Source: Photorhabdus akhurstii
GTDB taxonomy: Bacteria > Pseudomonadota > Gammaproteobacteria > Enterobacterales > Enterobacteriaceae
Assembly (NCBI RefSeq): GCF_018448925.1
Contig: NZ_RCWE01000006.1
Coordinates: 124,001-188,000, forward strand
Length of the DNA: 64,000 bases
Direction of reading: 5' to 3'
Part shown: positions 30,234 through 40,355 of the stretch, piece by piece
Layout of the letters: every line of letters begins with the position of its first letter
Position numbering within the stretch: the stretch's first letter is position 1
Program-made: the position numbers and the translations under genes
Notes under the pieces: model-generated
Seen by the model: only the letters and a program-made list of their open reading frames with translations
Told to the model about the DNA's origin: nothing
Database searches by the model: none

Positions 30234-31187
30234 TTATTTTACCCCTAGTTCTATAATTGAATATTTCTCATTTATCTCTTTAATACCTTTAACGACAAAT
30301 CCTGCCTGGCAAGCTAACTCCTCTAATTCACTCAAATAACGCTCTTTTCCTAATAATAATACATCCATTAATATATCCGTAGAGTCAATTATTTCTAATC
30401 GTGGTTTCTTCACTGTGCTTATCAATAAAACAGTTGCATTATCATCCATAGCTTTTCTACAGCTCTGCAAAATTAATACTGCATTATTATCAGACCAATT
30501 ATGGATAATATTTTTTAAAATATATAAATCATAACCAGATGGAACTGATTTAAAAAAATCTCCATTTATAAATTCAATATCTTCTAAAACAGGGGTTTCA
30601 TTATACCTGTCCAATACAGCGTAATGTTTTCCTTTTACTTTTTCATTCATTCTTATCAAAAGCTTTCCTTCTCCCCCTCCAACATCTAATATTCTGTTGT
30701 ATTGACTAAAATCATAAATATCGAGTATTTTATCTATTATTTTGTCCGAGTTTTTTGACATAAAAGAATCAAAATTTGATCTGAACAATTCATGATTGTC
30801 CAAATATTCAAAAAACGGTTTTCCATGCGCTATTTCAAATGCCGTTTTACTATTATTCTCAGATAAGGATTTTGAATACATTGACCAAGCGCTCCAGAAT
30901 TCTGGGCTAACTTCGCACCTTATCATTAATGATTCCATACTTTCCGGGTCTGCAAGTGCACGGCACTCCTCAGAAAGTGCAACTCCTTCACCGCTGTTAA
31001 CCAATACCCCTATTTTGATTAAATACTCACATAACCGGCTAAAGCGAGCATGATCAAGACCATATTGACGGGAAATTTCGCTAATATTTACGCAGGCCCC
31101 ATCTTTAAAGTGAACAGACAACCCCATATCAACAAAAGCATAAATTGCGGTTGATTTCCTACATGATGTAATAAGTTCGATTAGCAT
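30234..31187 (-). CDS. Class I SAM-dependent O-methyltransferase, array copy 2
   Basis: A 317-residue paralogue of copy 1 with the same domain order. Motif I is LDVGGGEGKLL, followed by LDRYNETPVLED, the catalytic-histidine block KNIIHNWSDNNAVLIL, and LMDVLLLGKERYLSELEEL. The histidine and SAM site are intact, so it is probably active. It is about 320 residues, as expected for this family. It has its own upstream block and terminator hairpin, so it is likely a separate transcription unit. Substrate unknown; polyketide pigment methylation is the leading guess. Confidence 0.84.
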   Translation of the reverse strand: MLIELITSCRKSTAIYAFVDMGLSVHFKDGACVNISEISRQYGLDHARFSRLCEYLIKIGVLVNSGEGVALSEECRALADPESMESLMIRCEVSPEFWSAWSMYSKSLSENNSKTAFEIAHGKPFFEYLDNHELFRSNFDSFMSKNSDKIIDKILDIYDFSQYNRILDVGGGEGKLLIRMNEKVKGKHYAVLDRYNETPVLEDIEFINGDFFKSVPSGYDLYILKNIIHNWSDNNAVLILQSCRKAMDDNATVLLISTVKKPRLEIIDSTDILMDVLLLGKERYLSELEELACQAGFVVKGIKEINEKYSIIELGVK

Positions 31188-31400
31188 AGCGTTATCCTTT
31201 ATATCATAAAGAAATGAAGTATTTTATATAAAACCCAAGAAATACCGTGATGATTGATTAAGTATTTTAACAACATATTTTCACCAAATTGCGATTATTA
31301 GTTTTGTTACCTTTTCATCATGAAATAATAAATTTTTATTCCCATTATTTTCCAACAAGTTAACTCAATTTAATTATCCATTTCTAGTCGTAACTTATTA

Positions 31401-31450
31401 TACTATATTAAATTTGATAAAAATAAATGATAAAGATCACAATTAACACT
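31401..31450 (-). promoter_or_regulatory. Conserved promoter block, copy 2
   Basis: AATTGTGATCTTTATCATTT on the minus strand (centred near 31434), the CRP-like site of the array, 250 bases upstream of the gene. Confidence 0.45.
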
Positions 31451-31567
31451 TTCCTGGATATTTGAAAATTAAACAAGGAAATATAATTTAATTTTGATAT
31501 TAAACCACGATTATTATAAAATTTAAATCCACATTCTATTTAAACATTTTATTGATATAAAGTAAAA

Positions 31568-31596
31568 ATATGGCATCAAATATCTCGACGCCATAT
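31568..31596 (-). terminator. Hairpin terminator of methyltransferase copy 3
   Basis: ATATGGCATCAAA, loop, CGACGCCATAT. It is the most diverged arm of the array's hairpin family. Confidence 0.55.
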
Positions 31597-31666
31597 TTTC
31601 CATATATTTATCAAAAATACAATATCCATATCATTATATTTAATTAAGCTTCCTATTATCTATAAT

Positions 31667-32620
31667 TTATTTTACGCCTAGTTGAATAATTGAATATGAT
31701 TCATCGATATCTTTAACATCTTGAATGATCAACCCTGCTCGTTTAGCCAAACATTCAAATTCCGTTAAGTTACGCTCTTGCCCTAAAGATGTCATATCCA
31801 TCAATATATCTAAATATTTAACAAATTTAGATTGTGGTTTTTTCATTAAAGTTATTAATAAAATAGTTGCATTATTATCCATTGCCTTTCGGCAATTTTC
31901 TAAAATGAGTATTGATTCATTATCAGACCAATCATGAATAATATTCTTTAAGATATATAAATCGTAACCTAATGGAATTGATTTGAAAAAATCTCCATCT
32001 ATAAAATCTATATTTTCGTAAGTAGGACTCTTATTATATCTATCCAATACAGCGTAATGTTTCCCTTTTACCCTTTCACTTATTTTTATCAAAAGATTCC
32101 CTCTTCCTCCTCCAACATCTAATATTTTATCGTGTTGGCTAAAATCATAAATATCAAATAATTTTTCAATCATTTTATTCGAGTTTTTTGACATTAAAGA
32201 ATTAAATTTTGCTCTGAGCAATTCATTGCTATCCAAATATTCAAAGATTGGTTTTCCATGAGCTATTTCAAATGCCGATCTACCATTATTTTCAAGCAAG
32301 GATTTTGGATACATTAACCAAGCGTTCCAGAAATCCGAATCAAATTCCCACTTTATCATTAACGATTCTATACTTTCAGGATCGGCAAGCGCACGGCATC
32401 CATCAGAAAGTGCAACTTTATCATTACTGCTAACCAATACTCCAATTTCAATTAATAAATCACATAATCTATTAAGTCGCGAATAATCAATATCATATTG
32501 ACTGGCAAGTTCATTGATATCCATATAGGCCCCATCTTTAAAGTAAACAGACAAACCTGTATCAACAAAAGCATAGATGGCAATTGATTTTCTATATGAC
32601 GCAATAAGTTCAACTAGCAT
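31667..32620 (-). CDS. Class I SAM-dependent O-methyltransferase, array copy 3
   Basis: A 317-residue paralogue. Motif I is LDVGGGRGNLL, with arginine at the position where other copies have Glu or Asp. The catalytic block is KNIIHDWSDNESILIL with His intact, and the end block is MTSLGQERNLTEF, where the usual LGKER is LGQER. These changes could alter substrate choice. Its upstream promoter block is shortened by 2-3 bases within the CRP-like site. Otherwise it matches copies 2 and 4 in length and layout. Confidence 0.84.
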   Translation of the reverse strand: MLVELIASYRKSIAIYAFVDTGLSVYFKDGAYMDINELASQYDIDYSRLNRLCDLLIEIGVLVSSNDKVALSDGCRALADPESIESLMIKWEFDSDFWNAWLMYPKSLLENNGRSAFEIAHGKPIFEYLDSNELLRAKFNSLMSKNSNKMIEKLFDIYDFSQHDKILDVGGGRGNLLIKISERVKGKHYAVLDRYNKSPTYENIDFIDGDFFKSIPLGYDLYILKNIIHDWSDNESILILENCRKAMDNNATILLITLMKKPQSKFVKYLDILMDMTSLGQERNLTEFECLAKRAGLIIQDVKDIDESYSIIQLGVK

Positions 32621-32805
32621 TAGTTATCCTTTATATTTATTTTATAAAAAGATGAATCGTTTGATTTAAAAATCAGAAAATACATGATGATTTATTAGGT
32701 ATTCTGATAACTAAAATATAATCATTAACTTGATATCATTCTCCTTATCTTACAATTTGTTAACTCACCTTGATTCTGTGTTTTAGAGATTCAAATTGTT
32801 ACTTA

Positions 32806-32856
32806 TCAGACTATATTAAATATAATAGAGAAAAATAATGAAGATTACAATTAACT
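32806..32856 (-). promoter_or_regulatory. Degraded promoter block, copy 3
   Basis: The minus-strand block reads AATTGTAATCTTCATTAT. Compared with other copies it has TGTAA instead of TGTGA and lacks 2-3 bases in the spacer, so the CRP-like symmetry is lost. Confidence 0.4.
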
Positions 32857-32987
32857 CTTTAAAGGGGTTTTAAAAACAAAACAAAATGATTTAATATATT
32901 TATTCTTGCTATTTAAATAATTTTCATCCCCGGAGAATAAATTTTCTCTCTGTTTTAATCCATATATATTTCATTAATATAAAAAAT

Positions 32988-33012
32988 ATGGCATCAAATA
33001 TTTTGATGCCAT
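32988..33012 (-). terminator. Hairpin terminator of methyltransferase copy 4
   Basis: ATGGCATCAAA, loop TATT, TTGATGCCAT, a near-perfect palindrome of the array family. Confidence 0.65.
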
Positions 33013-33063
33013 GATTATTACATATTTTCTCAGAAGAGTAATATCCATATAATTATCTTTACG

Positions 33064-34017
33064 TTATTTTATTCCCAATTGGATAATTGAAAATAACTCA
33101 TCAATATCCTTAACATCTTGAATAACCAATCCTGCCTGGTTAGCCAAACGTTCAAATTCCGTCAAATTACGTTCTTTTCCTGAAAATAGTACATCCATTA
33201 ACATATCTAAATATAGCACCGCTTTAGATTGTGGTTTTTTCATACAACTCACCAATAAAACCTTTGCACCACTATCCATTGCCTTACGGCAATTTTCTAA
33301 AATCAATATGGCTTTATCATCGGGCCAATCGTGAAGAATATTCTTTAAAATATATAAATCATAACCTGATGGAATTGATTTAAAAAAATCTCCATTCATA
33401 AAATATATATTTTCCAAAACAGGAATTTCATTATACCTGTCCAATACAGCGTAATGTTTTCCTTTTACCTTCTCACTGATTCTTACCAGAAGATTTCCCT
33501 CCCCGCCTCCAACATCTAATATCCTGTTGTATTGATTAAAATCATAAATATCAAGTAGCTTTTCAATGATTTTATCTGAGTTTTTTGACATTGCAGAATC
33601 AAAATTTGATTTTAGTAATTTATTACTAGCCAGATAATCAAAGAATGATTTTCCATGCATTATTTCAAATGTGGATTTTCCATCACCTTCAAGTAAAGAT
33701 CTTGAATATATTGACCAAGCATTCCAGCAATCCGGGCTTAGTTCCCATTTTACAATTAATGACTCCATACTTTCAGGATCGGCAAGTGCACTACATTCTT
33801 CAGAAAGAGTGACTCTATGGCCGTGATTAACCAATATCCCAATTTCAATTAAAAAATCACATAATCGATCAAGTCGGGAATAATCAATACCACATTGACG
33901 GGAAAGTTCGTCTATATCTACATAAGCTCCATTTTTAAAGTGAATAGATAAACCTGTATCAACAAAAGCGTAGATTGCAGCTGATTTTCTATATGACGTA
34001 ATAAGTTCGGCTAGCAT
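33064..34017 (-). CDS. Class I SAM-dependent O-methyltransferase, array copy 4
   Basis: A 317-residue paralogue that starts MLAELITSYRKSAAIYAFVDTG. Motif I is LDVGGGEGNLL and the catalytic block is KNILHDWPDDKAILIL with the His base. It is closest by eye to copies 2 and 3. The upstream block with the CRP-like site is well kept. All residues expected for activity are present. Confidence 0.84.
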   Translation of the reverse strand: MLAELITSYRKSAAIYAFVDTGLSIHFKNGAYVDIDELSRQCGIDYSRLDRLCDFLIEIGILVNHGHRVTLSEECSALADPESMESLIVKWELSPDCWNAWSIYSRSLLEGDGKSTFEIMHGKSFFDYLASNKLLKSNFDSAMSKNSDKIIEKLLDIYDFNQYNRILDVGGGEGNLLVRISEKVKGKHYAVLDRYNEIPVLENIYFMNGDFFKSIPSGYDLYILKNILHDWPDDKAILILENCRKAMDSGAKVLLVSCMKKPQSKAVLYLDMLMDVLFSGKERNLTEFERLANQAGLVIQDVKDIDELFSIIQLGIK

Positions 34018-34235
34018 TGAGTTATCCTTTATGTCTTTATCTTATAAAGAGATGAAGTATTTTACCTAAAATGCATGAAATACCATGATGATTAATTGGG
34101 TATTCCAACAACTAATATGTGATTATTAGCTTTGTTACCTTTTCTTGGTGAGATAATAAAGATTTCATTCTCCTTATTTTCCCATTGCTCCACTTACTTT
34201 AATAACGCATTTTTAGGACAAAATTTTTAACTATC

Positions 34236-34290
34236 AGACTATATTAAATTAGACAAAAAGAAATGACAAAGATCACAATTAACTCTTCTC
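34236..34290 (-). promoter_or_regulatory. Conserved promoter block, copy 4
   Basis: AATTGTGATCTTTGTCATTT on the minus strand (34260-34279), identical to the copy 1 block, about 250 bases upstream of the gene. Confidence 0.5.
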
Positions 34291-34409
34291 ATAAATCCCG
34301 AAAATCAAATAGGATTGTTTAATATGGTTTTTAATCGTTTTATTGCCAGAGAGTAATTCTGCTTTTTATTTTACTACATATATATATTTAATTATCATAA
34401 AACAAAAAT

Positions 34410-34432
34410 TGGCATCAAATATATTGATGCCA
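34410..34432 (-). terminator. Hairpin terminator of methyltransferase copy 5
   Basis: TGGCATCAA, loop, TTGATGCCA. Same family as the other array hairpins. Confidence 0.6.
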
Positions 34433-34500
34433 CATATATATTCCCTAACGATGGGATATGAATATAATCATCTTTGGAAATGATTATGAATCCCTATAAT

Positions 34501-35454
34501 TTATTTCACCCCTAATTCGATAAGTGAAAACATTCCATCTATATCTTTAGAATATCGAACGATGAGTCCCGCCTGGTTAGCTAGATGTTCGAATTCACTT
34601 AAATAACGCTCTTGCCCTAAATATAGCATATCCATTAATAAATCGACAGATTTAACCATTGGGGATTTTGTTTTTTTCATTAAGGTTATTATCAGGATGT
34701 TTGCATTATCATCCATCACTTCTCGGCAATTCTTCAAAAGGGATATTGCGTCATTATCAGGCCAGTTATGGAGGACATTCTTTAAAATATATAAATCATA
34801 ACCTGACGGAATTGACTCAAAAAAATCGCCATTTATGAAATCTATACCTTCATAAATAGGAATTTCATTATATCTGTCCAATACAGCATAATCTTTTCTT
34901 TTGAATTTTTCACTGATTCTGATCAAAAGCTCTCCATCTCCACCTCCCAGATCCAATATTCTGTTATATTTATTAAAATCATACACAACAAGCAATTCTT
35001 TAATTATTTTATTTGTATATTTTGACATTAAAGCGTCAAAATTTGATTTTAGTACTTTATCATTATCCCAAATCTCATAGAATGATTTTCCATGCGCCAT
35101 ATCAAATGCCGGTTTACCATTGTTTTCCAGTAAGGATTTTGGGTACATTAACCAAGAATCCCAATGTTCTCGATTGATTTCATATTTTATTGTCAAGAAT
35201 TCAAAACTATCAGGATCAGCAAGTGCACTGCATTCTTCAGAAAGTGCAACCCCATCGTTGCCGCTAACCAATACACCTATTTCAGTTAAGAAATCACATA
35301 GTCGATTAAGTCTAGAATAATCAATACCATATTGATCAGCAAGTTTGTTAATATCTACATAGGTTCCATTTTTAAAGTGAATAGATAAACCCGCCTCAAC
35401 AAAAGTGTAGATTGCGGCTGTTTTTCTATATGACGTAATGAGATTAATTAGCAT
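34501..35454 (-). CDS. Class I SAM-dependent O-methyltransferase, array copy 5
   Basis: A 317-residue paralogue that starts MLINLITSYRKTAAIYTFVEAG. Motif I is LDLGGGDGELL, and the catalytic block KNVLHNWPDNDAISLL keeps the histidine. The ligand-side block FKRKDYAVLDRYNEIPIYEG differs from the KGKHYAVLDRY of the other copies, so this is the most diverged member with copy 1. It is the outermost copy, nearest fdhE. Activity is expected but the substrate is unknown. Confidence 0.84.
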   Translation of the reverse strand: MLINLITSYRKTAAIYTFVEAGLSIHFKNGTYVDINKLADQYGIDYSRLNRLCDFLTEIGVLVSGNDGVALSEECSALADPDSFEFLTIKYEINREHWDSWLMYPKSLLENNGKPAFDMAHGKSFYEIWDNDKVLKSNFDALMSKYTNKIIKELLVVYDFNKYNRILDLGGGDGELLIRISEKFKRKDYAVLDRYNEIPIYEGIDFINGDFFESIPSGYDLYILKNVLHNWPDNDAISLLKNCREVMDDNANILIITLMKKTKSPMVKSVDLLMDMLYLGQERYLSEFEHLANQAGLIVRYSKDIDGMFSLIELGVK

Positions 35455-35669
35455 GGAATTACCCTTTCTTTATCTTTAAATGAGGTTATTATATAGAATA
35501 TAGATAGTACCACTATGACTAACTATATACAGTTGAAACGCATTTAAACCAAAATGTAATTATTAACTTTGCTATCTTTTCCTTATGAGGTAATGAATAA
35601 TTAATTCTCTTTTTACAATTAATTATTCACTTTAATTATATGTTTTTAGGCATGAGTCAATTAATCATT

Positions 35670-35720
35670 AGGCCATATTAAATATGATAGAAAGAAATGT
35701 TAAAAATCACAATTAACTCT
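35670..35720 (-). promoter_or_regulatory. Conserved promoter block, copy 5
   Basis: AATTGTGATTTTTAACATTT on the minus strand (centred near 35704). The TGTGA half is kept, the second half is weaker. It is followed by a segment like that upstream of the other copies. Confidence 0.42.
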
Positions 35721-35975
35721 TTTTAGGGATTTTTAACATTAAATTGAAAGAAATTTCTTAACAATATTTTTCTTTCAGAAAAAAATTCACATAAAGAGTG
35801 AATGGTTATAAAAAATCGCAACCATTTCATGAATATATTGGTTATTGCTCTGACCACATCATTTCCAGCATTATCTCTGTAGCTCAGAAACCTCTTTTGA
35901 TCTATGCTGAGCGCTAAGAACAAGCTTAAGATTATTATTAACCTGAAAGCCCTAAAGCAGATAGCAGGAAGATAG

Positions 35976-36911
<936 letters not shown>

Positions 36912-36932
36912 CAGTGAGTTGACGGAATTGCC

Positions 36933-38324
36933 ATGACATATAAACCGTGCCCGTTGTACAGCCAGCTCCCCGCCATTGATCGTCTATTGCGTGAGCCACA
37001 AATCACCCCATTCGTGGAACAATATGGACAGACGCTGGTAACGGCAACATTAAGAGGGATGCAGGAGCAGGCCAGAATCTATATCAAGCAGCATCAAGCA
37101 CTGCCTGATTGGTGTGATAACTGGGCCTTGGCTCTCGGTCAGCAACTGGAACAGAAACAAACTTTGGCTTTAAAGCCAGTGTTCAATCTCAGTGGTACGG
37201 TGATTCATACCAATCTTGGCCGAGCATTAATGGCAGAATCGGCTATTGAGGCGGTGACACAAGTGATGCGTTCACCCGTAACATTGGAATATTCCCTCAA
37301 TGACGCTGGGCGTGGACACCGAGACCACGCTTTGGCGGATTTACTGCGTGAATTAACCGGGACGGAAGATGCCTGTATCGTTAATAATAATGCAGCGGCT
37401 GTGCTGTTATTATTGGCAACCGTGGCATCCGGTAAGCAAGTTGTGGTCTCTCGTGGCGAACTAGTGGAAATTGGTGGCGCATTCCGTATTCCTGATGTGA
37501 TGGTTCAAGCAGGATGCCGACTAGTTGAAGTCGGCACCACGAACCGCACTCACCTGAAAGATTACCAACAAGCGATTAATGAAGAGACCGCTCTCCTCAT
37601 GAAAGTGCATACCAGTAACTACAATATTGAAGGTTTTACCGCAGAAGTATCCGGCCGTGAATTGGCCGCTCTGGGAATAGCCTCGCAAATCCCTACTGCA
37701 ATTGATCTGGGCAGTGGTTCCATGATCAATATGGCGCAATATGGGTTGCCAGCCGAACCTATGCCCCAAGATTATCTGAATCAAGGCATCGATCTGGTCA
37801 CTTTCTCTGGTGATAAATTACTGGGAGGACCACAAGCCGGCATTATTCTCGGTAAAAAGCGCTGGATAGAAGCAATCCAGCGTCACCCGCTGAAACGTGC
37901 TTTGCGGGCAGATAAGATGACGTTGGCCGCTTTGGAAGCCACATTGCGGTTATATCAGCGCCCCGAACAGCTTCGCCAGCAGTTGCCAACGTTACGTTTA
38001 TTAACTCGTTCACAACAACAAGTGCATGATATGGCACAACGATTATTACCTCAGCTTCAAGCACGTTACAGTGACCTGTTTATTGTTCGTGATGAGCCAT
38101 GTTATTCACAGATTGGCAGTGGCTCACTGCCGGTCGATCGTCTGCCAAGTTGGGCTTTGACTTTCGCCGCTATTGATGGTCAGGGGGGTTCGTTAGAACG
38201 GTTAGCCCGGCGTTGGCGTAAATTAGCCAAACCCGTTATTGGCCGTATCTCCGACGGACGTTTGTGGCTGGATTTACGTTGTCTCGAAGATGAAAAAGCG
38301 CTATTGCAGGCACTATTACTGTAA
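36933..38324 (+). CDS. selA: L-seryl-tRNA(Sec) selenium transferase
   Basis: A 463-residue PLP enzyme that converts Ser-tRNA(Sec) to Sec-tRNA(Sec) with selenophosphate. The PLP lysine is residue 295 in [13 protein letters not shown], the same number as in E. coli. Length and N-terminal start [19 protein letters not shown] agree with the family. It is cotranscribed with fdhE (21 bases) and selB (51 bases). It supports the Sec residue of FdoG. Confidence 0.96.
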   Translation: MTYKPCPLYSQLPAIDRLLREPQITPFVEQYGQTLVTATLRGMQEQARIYIKQHQALPDWCDNWALALGQQLEQKQTLALKPVFNLSGTVIHTNLGRALMAESAIEAVTQVMRSPVTLEYSLNDAGRGHRDHALADLLRELTGTEDACIVNNNAAAVLLLLATVASGKQVVVSRGELVEIGGAFRIPDVMVQAGCRLVEVGTTNRTHLKDYQQAINEETALLMKVHTSNYNIEGFTAEVSGRELAALGIASQIPTAIDLGSGSMINMAQYGLPAEPMPQDYLNQGIDLVTFSGDKLLGGPQAGIILGKKRWIEAIQRHPLKRALRADKMTLAALEATLRLYQRPEQLRQQLPTLRLLTRSQQQVHDMAQRLLPQLQARYSDLFIVRDEPCYSQIGSGSLPVDRLPSWALTFAAIDGQGGSLERLARRWRKLAKPVIGRISDGRLWLDLRCLEDEKALLQALLL

Positions 38325-38330
38325 TTTTCT

Positions 38331-38361
38331 GAAATACAATAATTTACCGAAATACAATAAT
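38331..38361 (+). repeat. Direct repeat in selA-selB gap
   Basis: GAAATACAATAAT occurs at 38331-38343 and again at 38349-38361, an 18-base period. A third, weaker GAAAC-TATTAT follows. It sits just before the selB start, where ribosome loading is decided. Confidence 0.55.
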
Positions 38362-38375
38362 CTCCTGAAACTATT

Positions 38376-40235
38376 ATGATTTTTGCCGCCGCGGGCCATG
38401 TTGATCATGGTAAAACCACACTCATTCAAGCGATTACCGGTGTTAATACAGCCCATTTGCCGGAAGAGAAAAAACGCGGGATGACCATCGATTTGGGTTA
38501 TGCCTATTGGCCGCAACCAGATAGCTCCTCGGTTGGTTTTATCGATGTGCCCGGACATGAAAAATTCCTCGCCAATATGTTGGCAGGGATCGGGGGTATC
38601 GATCATGTTTTATTGGTGGTTGCCTGTGACGACGGGGTAATGGCTCAAACAAGAGAACATTTAGCTATTCTGCGTTTGATTGGCTGTCCGTCCATAACCG
38701 TTGCACTCACTAAAGCCGATCGCGTGGAATCACAACGAATAGTTGAAGTCCGCCAGCAAATTGAATATGAGCTGGCAACACAGGGTTGGGGCCTCCCTTC
38801 TCTATTCGTAACGGCTACAACGGATGAAGAAAGCATTGCCCCTTTGAGACAACATCTGTTGCAGTTACATCAGCAAAATAAGCAACATGAAAAATTACAT
38901 CAACGTTTTCGTCTGGCGATAGATCGCGCTTTCAGTGTAAAAGGAGCGGGTCTGGTAGTAACGGGAACAGCATTGTCTGGCCGGGTCAGTGTGGGAGATA
39001 TTCTCTGGCTGACCGGCCGGGATCAACAAGTCAGAGTACGTGGCTTGCATGCTCAGAATCAACAAACCGATACGGCTCAGGCCGGGCAACGTATTGCACT
39101 GAATATTACTGGTGATGTCAGTAAAGAACAGGTTTCCCGTGGTGATTGGCTACTTTCCCACAAACCCTTTGAGCATGTAGAAAAGGTATTGGTGGAAGTA
39201 GAAACTGATGAACCTTTGCGAAACTGGCAACCACTTCATATTCATCATGCTGCCAGCCATATAACGGGGCGGATTTCATTACTAAATCAGCTTTCTGATA
39301 AGCCTCTGCTGGCTGAATTGGTACTTGATAGCCCATTGTGGTTGGTTGAGAATGATCGGCTAATACTGCGAGATATCAGCGCCAGAAAAACACTGGCTGG
39401 CGCGCGGGTGATAAACCTAAATTCTCCCCGCCGTGGTAAACGCCAGCCAGAATTTTTGCATTGGCTCACTCAGCTTGCCAAAACATCAGATCATGCGGCT
39501 AATTTAGCTCTTTATCTGCCACGAGGTGCACTTTCTCTCGACCGCTTTTCTTGGGCGCGTCAGTTAACAGAAGCAACTCTCCACCAGCTAATCGTTGATA
39601 AGGATGTGATTATTGCCAATGGGATGATGTTGTCACAGAACAATGCCAGGTTAGCAAAGCAGAAGTTACTACAAGTTTTGGCCGAATATCACCGGCAACA
39701 TGTTGACCAATTGGGTTTGGGAAGGGCACGTCTGAAACGGATGGCGATGCCAACGCTGGATGAAGCACTGGTTTATACTCTGATAGATGCATTGCTCAGT
39801 GATGGACAGCTAAAGCAATTACGAGGTTGGTTATACCTTCCTGAGCACAGTTTGTCTTTTAGTGATGAACAGGCAAAATTGTGGCAACGAATAGTCCCCT
39901 ATTTCACAGATGATCCGTGGTGGGTACGTGATCTGGCTGCTGACTTAAAAGAAGAAGAGGCAACCGTTCGCAATTTGTTGAAAAAATCTGCCCAATTGGG
40001 GCATATTATCGCGATTGTTCCTGATCGTTATTATTGCAGCCAACGAATTCAGCAGTTCGCGGAATTGATTCGCCAATTTAATCAAGATTGTGGTGCAATT
40101 ACCGCTGCGGATTTTCGCGATCAACTCGGTATCGGTCGTAAACTGGCTATTCAGATATTGGAATTTTTTGATCGCAGTGGTTTTACTCGTCGTCAGGCTG
40201 AGTCACATATTCTCAGAGATAATGGGCTATTCTGA
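38376..40235 (+). CDS. selB: Selenocysteine-specific elongation factor
   Basis: A 619-residue translation GTPase that brings Sec-tRNA(Sec) to UGA codons beside a SECIS. G1 is GHVDHGKTTL (residues 7-16), G3 is DVPGHEKF and the NKxD-equivalent is TKAD. The EF-Tu-like domains are followed by winged helices that bind the SECIS hairpin. It starts MIFAAAGHVDHG. The 51-base gap to selA has a direct repeat GAAATACAATAAT. It is shorter than some SelB proteins, but covers all domains. Confidence 0.95.
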   Translation: MIFAAAGHVDHGKTTLIQAITGVNTAHLPEEKKRGMTIDLGYAYWPQPDSSSVGFIDVPGHEKFLANMLAGIGGIDHVLLVVACDDGVMAQTREHLAILRLIGCPSITVALTKADRVESQRIVEVRQQIEYELATQGWGLPSLFVTATTDEESIAPLRQHLLQLHQQNKQHEKLHQRFRLAIDRAFSVKGAGLVVTGTALSGRVSVGDILWLTGRDQQVRVRGLHAQNQQTDTAQAGQRIALNITGDVSKEQVSRGDWLLSHKPFEHVEKVLVEVETDEPLRNWQPLHIHHAASHITGRISLLNQLSDKPLLAELVLDSPLWLVENDRLILRDISARKTLAGARVINLNSPRRGKRQPEFLHWLTQLAKTSDHAANLALYLPRGALSLDRFSWARQLTEATLHQLIVDKDVIIANGMMLSQNNARLAKQKLLQVLAEYHRQHVDQLGLGRARLKRMAMPTLDEALVYTLIDALLSDGQLKQLRGWLYLPEHSLSFSDEQAKLWQRIVPYFTDDPWWVRDLAADLKEEEATVRNLLKKSAQLGHIIAIVPDRYYCSQRIQQFAELIRQFNQDCGAITAADFRDQLGIGRKLAIQILEFFDRSGFTRRQAESHILRDNGLF

Positions 40236-40355
40236 TGATTTGTTTATTTAAAATATAGATGATTTCAGCAAAATCACCGCCCTGTTTCATCGATTTAACT
40301 GATCTGTGCTATTTTTGCCAACCGTGAACCATCTATTAACTGGATTGAATACAAT

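Noticed and set aside
28400-35720. Tandem repeat structure suggesting CRISPR or satellite DNA
   Set aside because: The repeating unit is a complete gene of about 950 bases with its own control sequences; there are no short repeats with unique spacers.
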